From: Mesocentrotus franciscanus
Lineage: Eukaryota; Echinodermata; Echinoidea; Camarodonta; Strongylocentrotidae
DNA length: 64,000 nt
NCBI GenBank assembly: GCA_037976565.1
Contig: CP137675.1
Location: 23,826,629 to 23,890,628 of the forward strand
Direction: 5' to 3'
Shown here: positions 37,746-49,550 of the stretch, one piece after another
How the letters are laid out: each line of letters starts with the position of its first letter
Position numbering within the stretch: position 1 is the first letter of the stretch
Program-made: the position numbers and the translations under genes
The notes under the pieces: model-generated
The model's input: the letters and a program-made list of their open reading frames with translations, nothing else
Database searches by the model: none
What the model was told of the DNA's origin: nothing

Positions 37746-38689
37746 TTTTTTGGGGGGGGGGATTATATAATCATGATTATAATTTATATTTTACAGATAC
37801 AGATGGACGGCGTTTTTTTGCTCCCAAATAATTGGTAGATGTCCAGTTGGAAATGACACTGATTATTAAAATATTATTCCCCTATAAATGTCTACAACTT
37901 TGGTAGTGATGAATTCTTGCTGTTAAAATGATCCCTTGCAGACCATCAAGATAACTGAAATGTCGCCTGAAATACTAAATTACCCAAATGAGAACCTTTA
38001 AGCAATATTTACAGAGAGCAAGATAAAATATGGGAACTTATCAAATGTGATTCGGAACAAAAAAAAACCCGGCCATGTTGTATGATATTATGTGCAAACT
38101 TGGCATAAATAAAAGCAAACAAACAAACAAACAGCAGCACCAAACAAAACAGACAAGGAATAACATATGATTGACTTAAAATTTAAACGTTTTCCAAGGC
38201 CTATATTTTCACAATTCAAGGGTGACTTTCCTAACCGTTCTTTTTTTAAATTACAATTTCTGTGGTGGTTTTCACCAAGGAAGGATGAGTCTATAATTAT
38301 TTTTTGATATTCTGCGGTCTTTATATTATTTTCTTTACATGGTGATAAGAAAACCCTCTTTAAATAAAAATATTAATTTGCTAATTACTATGTCCCATTT
38401 TGACCAAAGTATAATTTTTTTAGACAAGATATAAAAATCAACAAATCTTATCCTAAATGAGACCCACTAACATTTTGACGATTTAATGGATGAAAAGCAT
38501 TCAGTGCACGACCATACATAATAAAAAATGCTGGTTATGATTTCTGTCTATAATGGATGTATGCCTATTAGATGCGATGCTATAAATTTGTGAATTCCCT
38601 ACCTCATGATCTTCTTGGCGTATTCCGCAGCACGTGGTTGTACACTTTCATCCTCACTGCTTGATATTTCAATACAGTTGTGCCAATAA

Positions 38690-38869
38690 AATTTTATCAT
38701 TTTATTGCCGATGGTATTTTAAAGAGAGGAACCAGACTCTCATGCAACTTATTATTTTCCTTGAAGTCCATTGAAGGAAATACAAACGACAATACATCTA
38801 GTTAATTTTGCTACAGAATATAATCATTTCATCGAGGATCTGCCGAAGGCCCTGATCACCATTTCAAAA
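38690..38869 (+). promoter_or_regulatory. Putative promoter and leader of a small secreted peptide gene
   Basis: GCCAATAAAA, then GATGGTATTTTAAAGAG (TATA-like) and a leader of about 130 bases with TTGAAGTCCATTGAAGGAAA are kept in block B (53,440-53,620), although the coding part there is broken. Confidence 0.35.
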
Positions 38870-39049
38870 ATGAAATCTGCCTGCGTGTCACCTGTCTTCG
38901 TCGTCATCATCGCCTTCATCGGGACGACTGCTGCAACGTTTGAAACCGCTGCCTTGTTGGACGAACCACGCCTCGTGGAAAGAATACTACACAAGAGAGA
39001 TATTTATGCTATCTATTATCAAATCATTTCAAATCTTCAACTAGAGTAG
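38870..39049 (+). CDS. Putative small secreted peptide precursor
   Basis: A 59-codon frame starts at the ATG at 38,870; an upstream in-frame ATG at 38,771 would add 33 residues ahead of the signal and is less likely. Residues 1-23 (MKSACVSPVFVVIIAFIGTT...) look like a cleavable signal peptide. A dibasic KR site follows in LVERILHKRD, then 16 residues to the stop, the layout of a small prepropeptide. No family is recognised. In block B the same start is followed after a few codons by a stop. It may equally be the first exon of a larger gene read past its splice donor. Confidence 0.35.
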   Translation: MKSACVSPVFVVIIAFIGTTAATFETAALLDEPRLVERILHKRDIYAIYYQIISNLQLE

Positions 39050-39793
39050 CCTGTTCAGTTACAAATATAAACAAATCTAAAATTAATGTATAATTTATTT
39101 TAAAAAAAATATATATAATCAGAATATAGAATAAAAGAATAGAGGGACTGGTCTTCCACATGGCTCTGCATAAAACAGAATACTTACATACTTCATACAA
39201 AACTCCATGTCTTCTTTTATACTGTTAAATGTTATTTCACTTTAAAAACACAGAGTTTTAAAAAATCAAGCAAGATGGTGGATAGAAAGAATAAGCTGAT
39301 AGGCCTGTGAAGGAGGGAGAAAGAATATTTTAATTTACACTGCCTGTAAACGTTATTTCGTATCTTTGTGTACAGTTCGTGTGATGGATAACTTCCATTT
39401 TATATCTGATTTCTGACCTCCTTTCTTTGATCATGGTAACAAGATATTTAAAAAAATCATCATGAACATCGGCCACTTTCCAGACGTACTAATTATATTC
39501 ATAAGACGGGTTCTAGAATCTAAGCAATCCGATTGGTCAATTGACATCACGTGGGCGTGCATTTATTTTTTCCCACCGTGCAAAACATCTCCCATCAAAA
39601 ATTTATAACCGATGCTCGATAGCTGCCGATATCGCTTTTGCGTAATTCAGCCAAATTTAATTTGTGCATAATTTTGATAATAATAATAATAATAAAGTTA
39701 GAATAGATATAGTTATATCTAACTTAGATCTAGATCTAATATCTATCTATACTCTAGACATAGACTATATGTATTGCCGACCCGTCTTAAAAA

Positions 39794-39967
39794 ACAAATA
39801 GTGCACTGTTTCGCTCGTCTGTGAGGGCGATTCCAGTGCAAGAAGTTTAGTCAGTGCCTTTAGTGATAATGCACGCCCCCGCAGGGCTAGTGCATTATCG
39901 ATATCGCACTGACTAAACTTCGTGCACTGGCCCTGCCCTAACACACTGGCAACAGTGCATTATTTGT
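39794..39967. repeat. Long imperfect hairpin (MITE-like)
   Basis: Nested inverted arms: ACAAATAGTGCACTGTT / AACAGTGCATTATTTGT on the outside, CCAGTGCA / TGCACTGG next (39,833-39,840 and 39,923-39,930), then AAGTTTAGTCAGTGC / GCACTGACTAAACTT, and GATAATGCAC / GTGCATTATC at the centre around a GC-rich loop. Absent from block B. Confidence 0.75.
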
Positions 39968-40199
39968 ATAATATCATGAGCTTTGTGATGTTAGAACACG
40001 ACGGGGAGGCGGGTGCATGGTTTTAGTGCTGCCCAAGGCAAATTGCTATCATTAAATTTTTATTGAGAGGAGTGGGAACACATCCAAATATTTGCAACTC
40101 TGGAGTTTCTGGGCTTTTGCTTGAGAAATGACACGAATACGTGGGGATGGGGCGGGGCATTCCAAACTCGGTAGCATATAAGTTATAAGACATCAGTGG

Positions 40200-41090
40200 T
40201 CGAGGAATTATGCATTTTGCTAAAGAAGCGTCATTTCTTTGGCGTTATTGCCTGCATCAATCAGATTAAGCCTGTGAAGGCATTCATTCATTATTTCAGC
40301 AGTTCAAAGTTCAGCGTGCACTATTCATTTTGCATTCAGTTTGTAGACTATCTCGCATGGAGCGTCAAAAGACTGCTAAAGTCGCTTACACAGTCCTGCG
40401 TCATACGCATATGAAGCCTCGCGTGCAACAGGCATAACTTTAAACAGTCAAAGTTTTTTTCTATTATGGTTTAGTATACGCAACGCTTAGATTATGTCTG
40501 CGATATTTTCTTTACTTCCCACTAAGAGAACACTTACGTACCTCCTAAAATGTAGCAGACTGTAACCATGGTAACATTTAGCCCTGTACACGTGCAAACA
40601 ACTTTAGTATGGCATGTCGGAAAAAAATCTCCATCCAATTTTGCGAACGCACCCACAATAAATTTCGGAGCATCCATTTTATATTCTGTCAGTGGCATAA
40701 GATGGGGGGGGGGGGCGTTAATACTTGTTGGATTAAATAAAAAAATAAACAGCGCCATCGATTTAGGGGAGGGAAGAGTTATGGCGTTTTCTTCTTCATG
40801 TTGCCTTGGACCCCTCCCCGGAGACATTTTCATCCGATAAAGTCCGATAAAGGATAAGATATTCTTTTTCTTGTTTTATAGCTAATCACACGCAAATTTG
40901 GCAACTCTGGTTTATTTTGCGTGTAGTTCTCTCTCCCCCTTGCAAATTTTTGAAAACTGTCATGTCCTTGATCAGATTTTGCAAAGGGGGTTAGGTGTAA
41001 AGGGTATAAAAAGCTCCTCTCTCGATTGCCAAAATATATATAGGTGGTGGGATAGGGAGGGGTACTGATAGCCCTGAGTTCCATATCGAC
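40200..41090. repeat. Right end of duplicated block A
   Basis: Matches 54,060-54,430 and 55,030-55,145 at the right end of block B (e.g. ATGGAGCGTCAAA, CAGTCCTGC, TTATGGCGTTTTCTT, TTTGCGTGTA). Open frames here are not conserved between copies and are not called as genes. Confidence 0.65.
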
Positions 41091-41169
41091 TGATTGATGT
41101 ATACAGTTTTGGTTGAATGGTATAATGCGGACAAAGCAAGTACACCGTCTCCCCTATTTTCTCTTTTTT

Positions 41170-41205
41170 TAATCTTTCTCTCTGTCTCTCTCTCTCTCTC
41201 TCTAT
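41170..41205 (+). repeat. CT microsatellite upstream of gene B
   Basis: CTCTCTGTCTCTCTCTC run, equivalent in position to the tracts before gene A and copy C but shorter. Confidence 0.8.
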
Positions 41206-41304
41206 CCTTCTCCCTTTGTTCTGTCTCATTCTGATTTCAATACTTCCAATGTTTGTATTTTGTGCACGCACACACGAACCACCCAGTTCACCTGGCTAGG
41301 GTCA

Positions 41305-41373
41305 ATTTCGATCTAGGATAATACGTATATACAAACCGTTCAAAAGAGCAACGTCATTCTCATTGCTTGAAAT
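41305..41373 (+). promoter_or_regulatory. Promoter region of SRCR gene B
   Basis: Same block as in gene A with few changes: GTATATACAAACCGTTCA, then AACGTCATTCTCATTGC and the start codon. Confidence 0.5.
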
Positions 41374-41470
41374 ATGGCGACAAATACTGATAGGAAGCTT
41401 GGTCGTGGTATGAGACTGTGGATAATATTAAGTGCCTTCGTTGTGTTCCAGCCAAATTACGTACTATGCC
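41374..41470 (+). CDS. Gene B exon 1 (signal peptide)
   Basis: 32 codons plus one base and GTAAGT. Differs from gene A at four residues (D for G, S for G, Q for W, L for R). Confidence 0.85.
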
Positions 41471-44400
41471 GTAAGTGTAAAGTCTAGCTAGATCTTGTTT
41501 TTACCTTTATATTATACTCATTTTTAATAAATTGAGAGGATGAATACATTTTAATATACAAGCCCATTACAGAGTACTACATGAGATCTCGTACAAGTGG
41601 TATACAGAATTAAAAAAAAAAAAAAACCTGGTTTCAAATCAGCTATTTTTAACGTCTGTATGAGGGCTTATGATTTTATTTTTCTTTTAGCGTTAAGGCG
41701 GTAGACATTATCTTCCACCGCCTAATACATAAATGACATTATATAATTATATATATACATGTATATGCTTTTATTATTATTACTAATTCATTTTCTTCTT
41801 ATTCCATTTCTTCTTTTAGTAATTATATTTATCATTATTATTATTGACATATGTGTGCATGTATTGATAGTCCAATGCTTTTCAAAGAGCTTGAAGGAAA
41901 CGTCAAATATTATATCAACTAGTAAATAGTTCAAAGCTTTTCAAAGAGCTTGAAGGAAACGTCAAATATTATATCAACTAGTAAATAGTACATAATATCC
42001 AATGATTCACTTATTGCTAATAATAGAATATGAAACGGTAGAGGAACATTCGCTGAGATGGTATAATTATGTGTGAAAGATAGGTAGAAGTAGAGGAAGA
42101 AACACAGAGACCTAGGGAAAGAGAAAAGGAGATAAATAAACACAAAAATATACAAAGAAAAGAAAAGTAAAGAAGCGAGAGAGAGATTAATTATGTTTTC
42201 ATGGGACAATTATTATGCATAAAGAATATGACTATTGATGAAGAGGTGTATAAGTGTATAATCATTTACAGCGATTTAGACCTATACCCTGCCATGAAAC
42301 AATTACACATTGTACATGAATTTTATCTCATTACCCTCCACATCTAAAACAAAAAGAAGGCAATCGTCAATTTCGTCATATCAAAAGTATCATCATGCTC
42401 TTAAAATATGACAAACAAATCATTCAGTTATCATTATGATTAGGTGAATTACTGCATAAAGAGAAAAATTACATTTTTTGTTAGGATTTAGTAGGTAAAT
42501 TTCATGAACATGTATTCGATGTATAAATTCATTTCTGATATATCGTTTCTGTCCATTCATACACGTATCCCATGTACCTGTAGTATTATTATTGTATAGC
42601 GCACTGAAAATAGCTGACGGCGAGTACACCTATCATATGACGTATAGTAGTCGCCATACCCCCGAACGCGGCTGATCGTCCCTTAACAAATAAGAAAGGC
42701 TCATTACCATGTATTGCGACATTGATATAAATAGCAGTGACGCGATATGAAGGTTGGGTGAATACTGGAAATATATTTTTAATGGTTCTCAACTCATCCG
42801 TGTATAACTGGAGACTTTGTGTAGATATACACTCTCTACATGTATATATAAAATCACTGTATATGTTTATGGATAAATATAGTATTGGAATATTACCACA
42901 AATCATTAATTGAAATAGCGTGTGCATAAATCGAAAGTTGAGAGAGAAACAAAATTACAGTGACATGATTCAAGTTTATTTTTGAAAAAATACGTTACTA
43001 TTATTTGAATTAATCATCCAGACACAAGAAACTACAAATAAAGTAGAAACAAGACTTGAAAGGCCTAAAGTTCTCGGCAGTTTAAAAATAAATTTACACC
43101 TTCTTCCCAAATACACGCATTTTAGGAATAAATTCGAGTTACTATATTATAGTATGGAAAATGTTTCATTCTCCTTGAATGGTAAGTAGATATACATTAG
43201 CACATGTCCACAGGATGTTCCCACACGTATTTTTCAGGGAAAAAGCTCTGCCAGTTATGAAATTTTCCCGAAAGGGGGCCGTTATAAGTTAATGGTTACA
43301 ACAACAAAATTATAGAGAATTTAATTAGATACATGAACATGCATACACATTGTAAAACCTTATAACAAGCCGTAAATTAAAATTAAAAACTTGCCTGAAA
43401 ACTCGACGTCATTTCCGTCAACACATAAACAAGATTTGAATTAATTTAAGGCGAAACTTCAAAGCAGAAGAATAATAAAGTTGTTTATTAATAGAAGTTT
43501 TCACTGAGACAGGAAAGAGAGAGAGAGAGAAGATTTTAGATTTCATAACATAAATTTCAAGTTCGAATAAGAACCATTCCTACACAAAGCTCCCTCTTCG
43601 CTTACATGACACCATTGTCACGATAGATATGTCGTGCATGAGCGATCACGGACAATGCGTACTTGGTACGGTACTTTGACATTTGTTCAAGGCCAATAGG
43701 TCATAAAAAAGTTTCGTTCTGCATATTTATTTTATTTTCTCGACCTGATTTTTTCTTCCTCAGATTATATTATTCTCTTCCATGTTCCGGGTTGTTTATA
43801 CTCGTGCTTTAAAGAGTATCTAGGCACCCTTTAACCAATTTATCCTCCTTAAAATTTGCTACGTAACCAATTATTTAATGATTCCCCCCATGACGTAGTT
43901 TCTCAATGTCGATATGATTTCACACTTGAATTTAGAAGACGATATGAATATTCGTTTTATTATTCAACATTGATGAATAAAAGATATAACAAAAGAAGAA
44001 AAACCGATTATAATAACAACAATAATACTGATAACAATAAAATAATAATAATAAAAAAGAATTCATATAGTTTCTAATTAAATCATTTGACAGAGTACAT
44101 GTTCACTTTTGTTAGTGCATTTTTAGCTCTTAAATCTGATAAAAGGTCATCTTCTGTCAATACCATAACCATTGATCCCCTTTAATATTTCTGTTTGTAG
44201 TTGTTTCTAGAAATGTTCTTGATGTTTTTAATGGTTGTCGTAGTATTTATCGATAGTTTTTCGTCTATTTGTTTTGGATCAGAATTCGAGGGGGATGTAC
44301 GCCTTGTTGATGGGTCCCAGAATGGACGAGGGCGGGTCGAGATATACCACGATTACCAGTGGGGCACTATCTGTGATGACACATGGGACGACTCTGATGC

Positions 44401-47400
44401 ACAAGTTGTCTGTCGACAGCTCGGTTTCGGAACCTTCAACGCTCGTGGATATACATCTTCCAGTCCTGGGTCTGATCCTATCCATCTTGATGGGACCTTC
44501 TGCCTCGGCACCGAATATCGTCTAGATTATTGCTCTCATTCATCCTGGGGACAACACAATTGTGGTCACAGCGAGGATGCGGCTGTAGAATGTGGTAAGC
44601 TAAAAACATTAGTAGTTTACTAAAAAGAGTACCAATAGCCTTATAGGAAGTTTCTTTCATAATGCAGTCGTATAACCAGTACTTAGCGTTGTCTCCAAAT
44701 AGACGTACAATGGCGAAGCTACATGGATAACTGGTAGTGAGGCACGCTACTGGCACAGTAATGGTAAAATTTGCCAAACCTATTTTAGAATGCAATATTT
44801 CGTCACTCTCCTACATAAATCAAAACGGGGGGTTTCACAATCTAGGGTTAACGTGTTTATTCATATAATAAATTTACAATTACGGAGATTTTATGTTGGT
44901 CGTGCATTACAAACTTAATTTTTATGGTGTCTGTTTAGTGATAAAATTGCACAAAAGATCAATCGTAGTAGACCAAAGCTTCTTCATTCTTGTATCAGTC
45001 ATTTAATTATCTTACCTATGCTTTCAGCCTAAGTGTGTGTAGTTTTACTTCCTTGGCAATAGTGCTCTAACCACCGAGGGAAATATTTCATGACCACCAA
45101 ATCTGATTCATGGACAATGATCACTGTGTAACGAATATTCAGGGTTTTTTCTTCTTTGCTTGCAGTTTTCAATACTGTGTTATTGCTTTCTAATCTGATA
45201 GCAGTTTTCTTCGCCGGTGCCTTTCCTCTATATTTTGTCAGATACGAAATGACCACAGGTTTCATTGATAAAATATTACGCAGTTATAACTTGTATATGA
45301 CTTCGTTTTAATTCTATCCTACAATATTGATTCTTGTTAAGACTCTTATACCTATAAAGATGGGATTTTACATTTAGTAAAAGGTTTGATGACTTGCACC
45401 AACTATATTCTTACATCGGGATTGCAGTAATTGCAAAATAGTCGAAACGTACATGTAACAACTAAATTATTCATACCCCTTGTAAATTCGATGTTTTTGT
45501 GATTTTCGTAATTCAAGCATGAAAGGTGGACTGGTGCCTTTGCTGAATACTTTTTTGTAAGCTTTAATATGTCATGTCCTTAAGAAACAACAATCGGGAC
45601 AAATCAATTTTCACATACTTCAAAAATTACAAAACTTGGTAAGGGTGTGAATAATTTATTTGTAAACATGTACATTGCAAAACTGTTCACCTTCGTTAAT
45701 ATCTCATTTTGTTTATAATTGCGTTGAAGACACCACTGAAGGAGATGTCCGCCTTGTTGGTGGGTCCAGTCCAAACCAAGGCCGGGTTGAGATCTACCAC
45801 AATTACCTGTGGGGGACAGTCTGTGATGACAGATGGGATGACTCTGACGCGAGGGTAGTTTGTCGACAGCTTGGATACTCAGGTGATGTTGGTGAAGCCA
45901 GGACTGGTGGTACTTTCGGACAAGGATCTGACCCGATATATCTTGACGAGGTCGGCTGTTTGGGATATGAAACAAGGTTGGAGTACTGTAGTCACCCCGG
46001 ATGGGGCATCGAAAACTGTGTACATAGTGAAGATGCAGGAGTTTACTGCTATGACAATGGTAAGTCGCAAACAATACAGAGCAGGCATTAAGGAGGCGAG
46101 TTGGCTTAGTCGGTAAATTTTGAACGTGTACACAATATAATAATAATAGAAATGTTGACTTCAAAACAAATTACAGGGATTCAGGTTGTTTTTCCCTTCC
46201 CAGGTATATAAGTGATGCCAAATGATAATTCTTCTTGCATTACCTGTACGTTTCCTTCAAAGGAAGACGAACATATAGGTGCAATGTTATGGGTACATTT
46301 ATAAAGAAACGGAGCAATTGTGTCCATTATTCTCTTTGTTTGCAACTGGTAACCAATTAAGTTGTCTAAGAAGGGGTGATGCATGATCCTGTTTTCTATC
46401 TGGAAGAATGACCCGAGCATGTCGATCAGCGCGATTTTGAATGCGCTAAAGTCTTTGAATTTCAGTTACTTTTTAGTTATTAACAAGGTTATTAAGAGGG
46501 CCCAGTACGAAAATGGGGCACTTTAAGAATTTAATTAAATAAGATGTAAACACACAACAACTACAAAGAGTAACTGGGAACTAATACAAATCGAAATTAT
46601 TTCATTAGAATAACATTTGTCATAATACATGTATGTGATTGTTGTCACAAAGTAGGTTTTGGGAGAAAAAAATAATCGAATTGGTTATTTGATGATTGAA
46701 TTGAATTGATTCAAGGATTGGATTGAAGTAAGGCGGTTAAGACAAACGGCGTTGGACATGCCTCACTTTAACCTGATGGCAGTGATTCGCTAGGTCAATG
46801 TTTGTGTCGCTGCCACCATTTCCAAACCCATCGTACACTTCTGCCCAGGGATTTGGCCATCTCCCGACGGGTTTTTTTAGTCTCTCGAAATGCAATAGCT
46901 TGAGCACTAACCTGAGAATCTGAAGTATAACACCCTTTCTAGATTTGCTCTTAGCCATGGTGTAAAACACCAACCCAAGAATAATTCTCAGTAACTTAGC
47001 AGCACTCCATTCAGGCAAAAAATTTCCAGGAGACAGGTAGATCAAATAAACAACCTTAAATTATTTTGTCGACCACGTATGACACTTTTTGGTGTTCAAT
47101 TCATATACAAATATAAGGTTAATTGGGGAGGATGAACTTTTGAGACACGGTGTATATTAAAATGAGAATGCCATCTGCACTGACATGAGGGAATTCATAT
47201 TTCTATCTACTTTTCTTTTTATTCTATTGTTTTTGCTGCAGTTTCACCCGCTACATCTTCACCCGCTACATCTTCACGTGTCGTGGGCATCATGTCGTTT
47301 GTTGGTGTGTCTTTGTCCTTGCTGACACTGTTTGCTTTCATAGCTGTATGTTACACCTGCAGTCAGCGTAAGCCGGCCGTCATACCTACGCATTCGGAGC

Positions 47401-47612
47401 AGGTCCCTCTCAGCACCATTAGTTCTCATCCTGCCGCTCATAACACCCCAGCGGCTCCCACTTCAAATGGCATGACAACGGGGCCCACTCAGCCACCAAT
47501 GGAACCACCGAATCCTTATTTTCCAGCAACTGAAACCGACTCCCTACCAAGTCCTCCCTTAAACAACGCCTTACAGGGTGGACAATCTGTTTCTCTGCCA
47601 CCACCGAACTAA
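41374..47612 (+). CDS. SRCR receptor B: signal peptide, two SRCR domains, TM, Pro-rich tail
   Basis: I join four exons: 41,374-41,470; 44,283-44,594; 45,730-46,059; 47,242-47,612. All introns are GT-AG, phase 1; total 1,110 nt (369 residues). Residues 1-32 are the signal peptide, 33-136 and 137-246 are group-A SRCR domains, about 262-284 is the transmembrane helix, and the remainder is a Pro-rich tail. Compared with gene A it lacks SRCR domain 3, has a 15-bp tandem duplication in the stalk, has lost the PPSY motif and reads 12 codons further to a TAA. Because domain exons are symmetric, loss of one keeps the frame. Likely a membrane scavenger or immune-type receptor; ligand unknown. Confidence 0.88.
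41870..42000 (+). repeat. Tandem duplication of about 64 bp in intron 1 of gene B
   Basis: GCTTTTCAAAGAGCTTGAAG ... ATCAACTAGTAAATAGT occurs twice in succession (about 41,877 and 41,937). Gene A and copy C have one copy. Confidence 0.85.
44283..44594 (+). CDS. Gene B exon 2 (SRCR domain 1)
   Basis: 104 codons, phase 1 on both sides. Same N-terminal half as gene A ([11 protein letters not shown] to VVCRQLG) with one residue changed, but 13 changed residues in the C-terminal half. All six cysteines are kept. Confidence 0.93.
45730..46059 (+). CDS. Gene B exon 3 (SRCR domain 2)
   Basis: 110 codons, phase 1 on both sides, after TTGAAG. Conserved [37 protein letters not shown] and HSEDAGVYC. Six cysteines. 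About 15 residues differ from gene A, spread over the domain. Confidence 0.93.
46797..46918 (-). pseudogene. Transposase helix-turn-helix fragment in intron 3 of gene B
   Basis: The minus strand reads AQAIAFRETKKTRREMAKSL then GRSVRWVWKWWQR and a stop, the form of a transposase N-terminal helix-turn-helix. It abuts the point (46,796) where homology to gene A breaks off, and gene A has a Tc1-like remnant lacking this part in the corresponding intron. I infer both come from one element. The longer minus-strand frame at 46,737-47,045 is in a different frame and is not called. Confidence 0.5.
47242..47612 (+). CDS. Gene B exon 4 (TM and cytoplasmic tail)
   Basis: Stalk VSPATSSPATSSR (tandem PATSS), transmembrane helix identical to gene A over [18 protein letters not shown], stop-transfer SQRK, then a Pro-rich tail. 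Where gene A has PPSYYA and TGA, gene B reads PPLNNA and TTA and continues LQGGQSVSLPPPN to TAA. Confidence 0.9.
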
Positions 47613-48367
47613 CACAGCATAATTATGCTAGAACAGGGGGCGGGGGAGGCATATAGATACACCCCAGACGCGCGCCGCGATATGTTCGAGGATTAATTAT
47701 TTTCCCGTCGCGAGCTTTCATGAATTCATGGTCAAAAGCTTTAAAAGGCAATCCAACCCTTGTAATAAGATAATTTGTATGAAAGCAGAAATTAAGGATA
47801 AACAAAATGGCGAAGGCTTGAAATAAATCGGAACAAGCATATGAAATTTGGAAATTTTTGAAATATGACATCACTAAATCTATACGAATGTCAAATTGGC
47901 AGTTTGGTCAGTGCACTGTGACGTCGTCGGGGATAACTCTCCCGTTTGTCGTTTACAAAAAATATCATTTATTTCATTTCTTTTCTACCAAATGCCTTCT
48001 TACTTTGGGCACTACTCAAAATATGGTATGATTAGCACATTATTATAGGTGCTCTATAGAGAAAAAAAATACTTTTGAGTCATGCGTTTTTGAAGCATTG
48101 AAAGTTTAATCATTATTTGTGTTGGAACAGATGGGAAAGTTTTCCGCCACTACGTCACAGAGAGCACCAAATTAATCTGGCCTTTATTATGTTTAGATAT
48201 CCCATCAAAGAGGTATAAAATGAGTAATGACGCAGATATATATCTCCACGAGAATAATATAGGTTTACATTGCTGTTGTAAAAGTTAATATTAACCACTC
48301 GAAACGATTCTTGTTAAAAATAGCCTGTAGTCTATGAGGTGACTGATTTTTCGAGGAGTGGCTTCAA

Positions 48368-48410
<43 letters not shown>

Positions 48411-49397
48411 GGGGGACAGGGGGTTATTATCCACAAACGATCTATCCCTGGAGTACCCCTACTGCACTGATGCAATTGATCTGAGAATTGTTATCATATA
48501 ACGTAATATATATTTCAAATTAAGTTTACATTGTAAGTCAAATGATGATTCTGCGTTCATCATTCCTATGCCTTGGAATTATTTTCATCTCCTAAAGCAT
48601 AAAATTAATAATAATTAATCAATGAAATATTTTCAGTACTACCGATCAAAGAAAAGAAAAACGCGAAAACGTTTAAAGAAATAAACAAATAAGTTTGATA
48701 CGTGGGCGACGATATAAAACATCTGGAATATGAAATCTCTTTTGTGTTTATATCTTGCAACAGCAAAATTTAGTTTCTCAGACCTATTAAGCTTCAACAA
48801 ATAGAATAATGGGAATTCAAATATTAATCTTGAACATATTTCTGCATCAATGGTTGTGGTAAAGTAATTTGTATGAGCTCTTCAATATTCAATAATGTTA
48901 TTGGCCTATAATGCTACACTTTCACTTCTCATAGAACATATCATCATAATTCGTATGATCCTGTTGTTTCGGCTTGGTTCATCATGATCATGTTACTATA
49001 AGAATAGATGGACAGACTCATGTTTAAGTCAGAGATTTGATGGTATACGTAACATACGTTCTTGTGTTTTCAACCAAGAAATCGATACTTTTATTGTATT
49101 CAGTGATAAATATTAAGTCTAGAAAATCTGCAATATCATAAAAGCAGCTGATGATTTATAATTTCATATTTATATATAACTTTATGTATTTTTACAAAGA
49201 AAATACCATCTAAGTGTTTTAGTTTTGCTCCCACTAAAATGCATTTTTTTCCCCCTGCACTATATACAATTATTCTCAATTTAAGATGTATTTACAGAAA
49301 GAAATTTGTCAACGTTTAAGGAACATACAAAGGATGAATTAGCTTTATGCTTAATTCAACCATTGGATAAATCAGGGGGGAAAATATGTATGGACTT

Positions 49398-49550
49398 GGC
49401 AGGAATTTATTCCTTGAAATGCTAGAGCATTGTAATGGCAGCTAGGCTAAAGCCGGGGTAATAATTAAACAGTGCGCTTCGGAATAGAATTTCTAGATAG
49501 ACGGCGCTATATAAATGCCTATTATTATTATTATTATTATCATTACGTAC
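49398..49550 (+). mobile_element. SINE-like insert in block B
   Basis: About 150 bp ending CGGCGCTATATAAATGCC and (ATT)n. Block A is uninterrupted here (about 33,520, 'ctgtatgtactttctac'), so the insertion followed the duplication. GTACTTT next to the right end may be half of a target duplication. Confidence 0.6.

Larger units (their letters stand above)
31336..38690. other. 3' flank of gene A, shared with block B, no gene seen
   Basis: Long stretches align with 47,613-53,330 in block B, e.g. GATCTATCCCTGGAGTA, the CATCATGCCCGAAGAAGG region at 35,645 against 51,517, and the TATACAACAGGGTATTGAA region at 36,560 against 52,705. No open frame is conserved between the copies. A-specific inserts include ATT/T-rich sequence (32,150-32,290), about 350 bp near 32,920-33,270, a LINE end (34,740-34,975) and an ACG-repeat (36,086-36,124). 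Confidence 0.6.

Noticed and set aside
38771..38869. Upstream in-frame start for the small secreted peptide
   Set aside because: It would place 33 non-hydrophobic residues before the signal peptide, so the start at 38,870 is preferred.
40534..40840. Opposed frames of 99 and 90 codons near 40.5-40.8 kb
   Set aside because: The duplicate at 54.3-54.4 kb does not keep either frame and the sequence is better explained as non-coding block-end homology.
46737..47045. A 102-codon minus-strand frame in intron 3 of gene B
   Set aside because: The transposase-like helix-turn-helix is in another frame over the same bases; this frame is a shadow.
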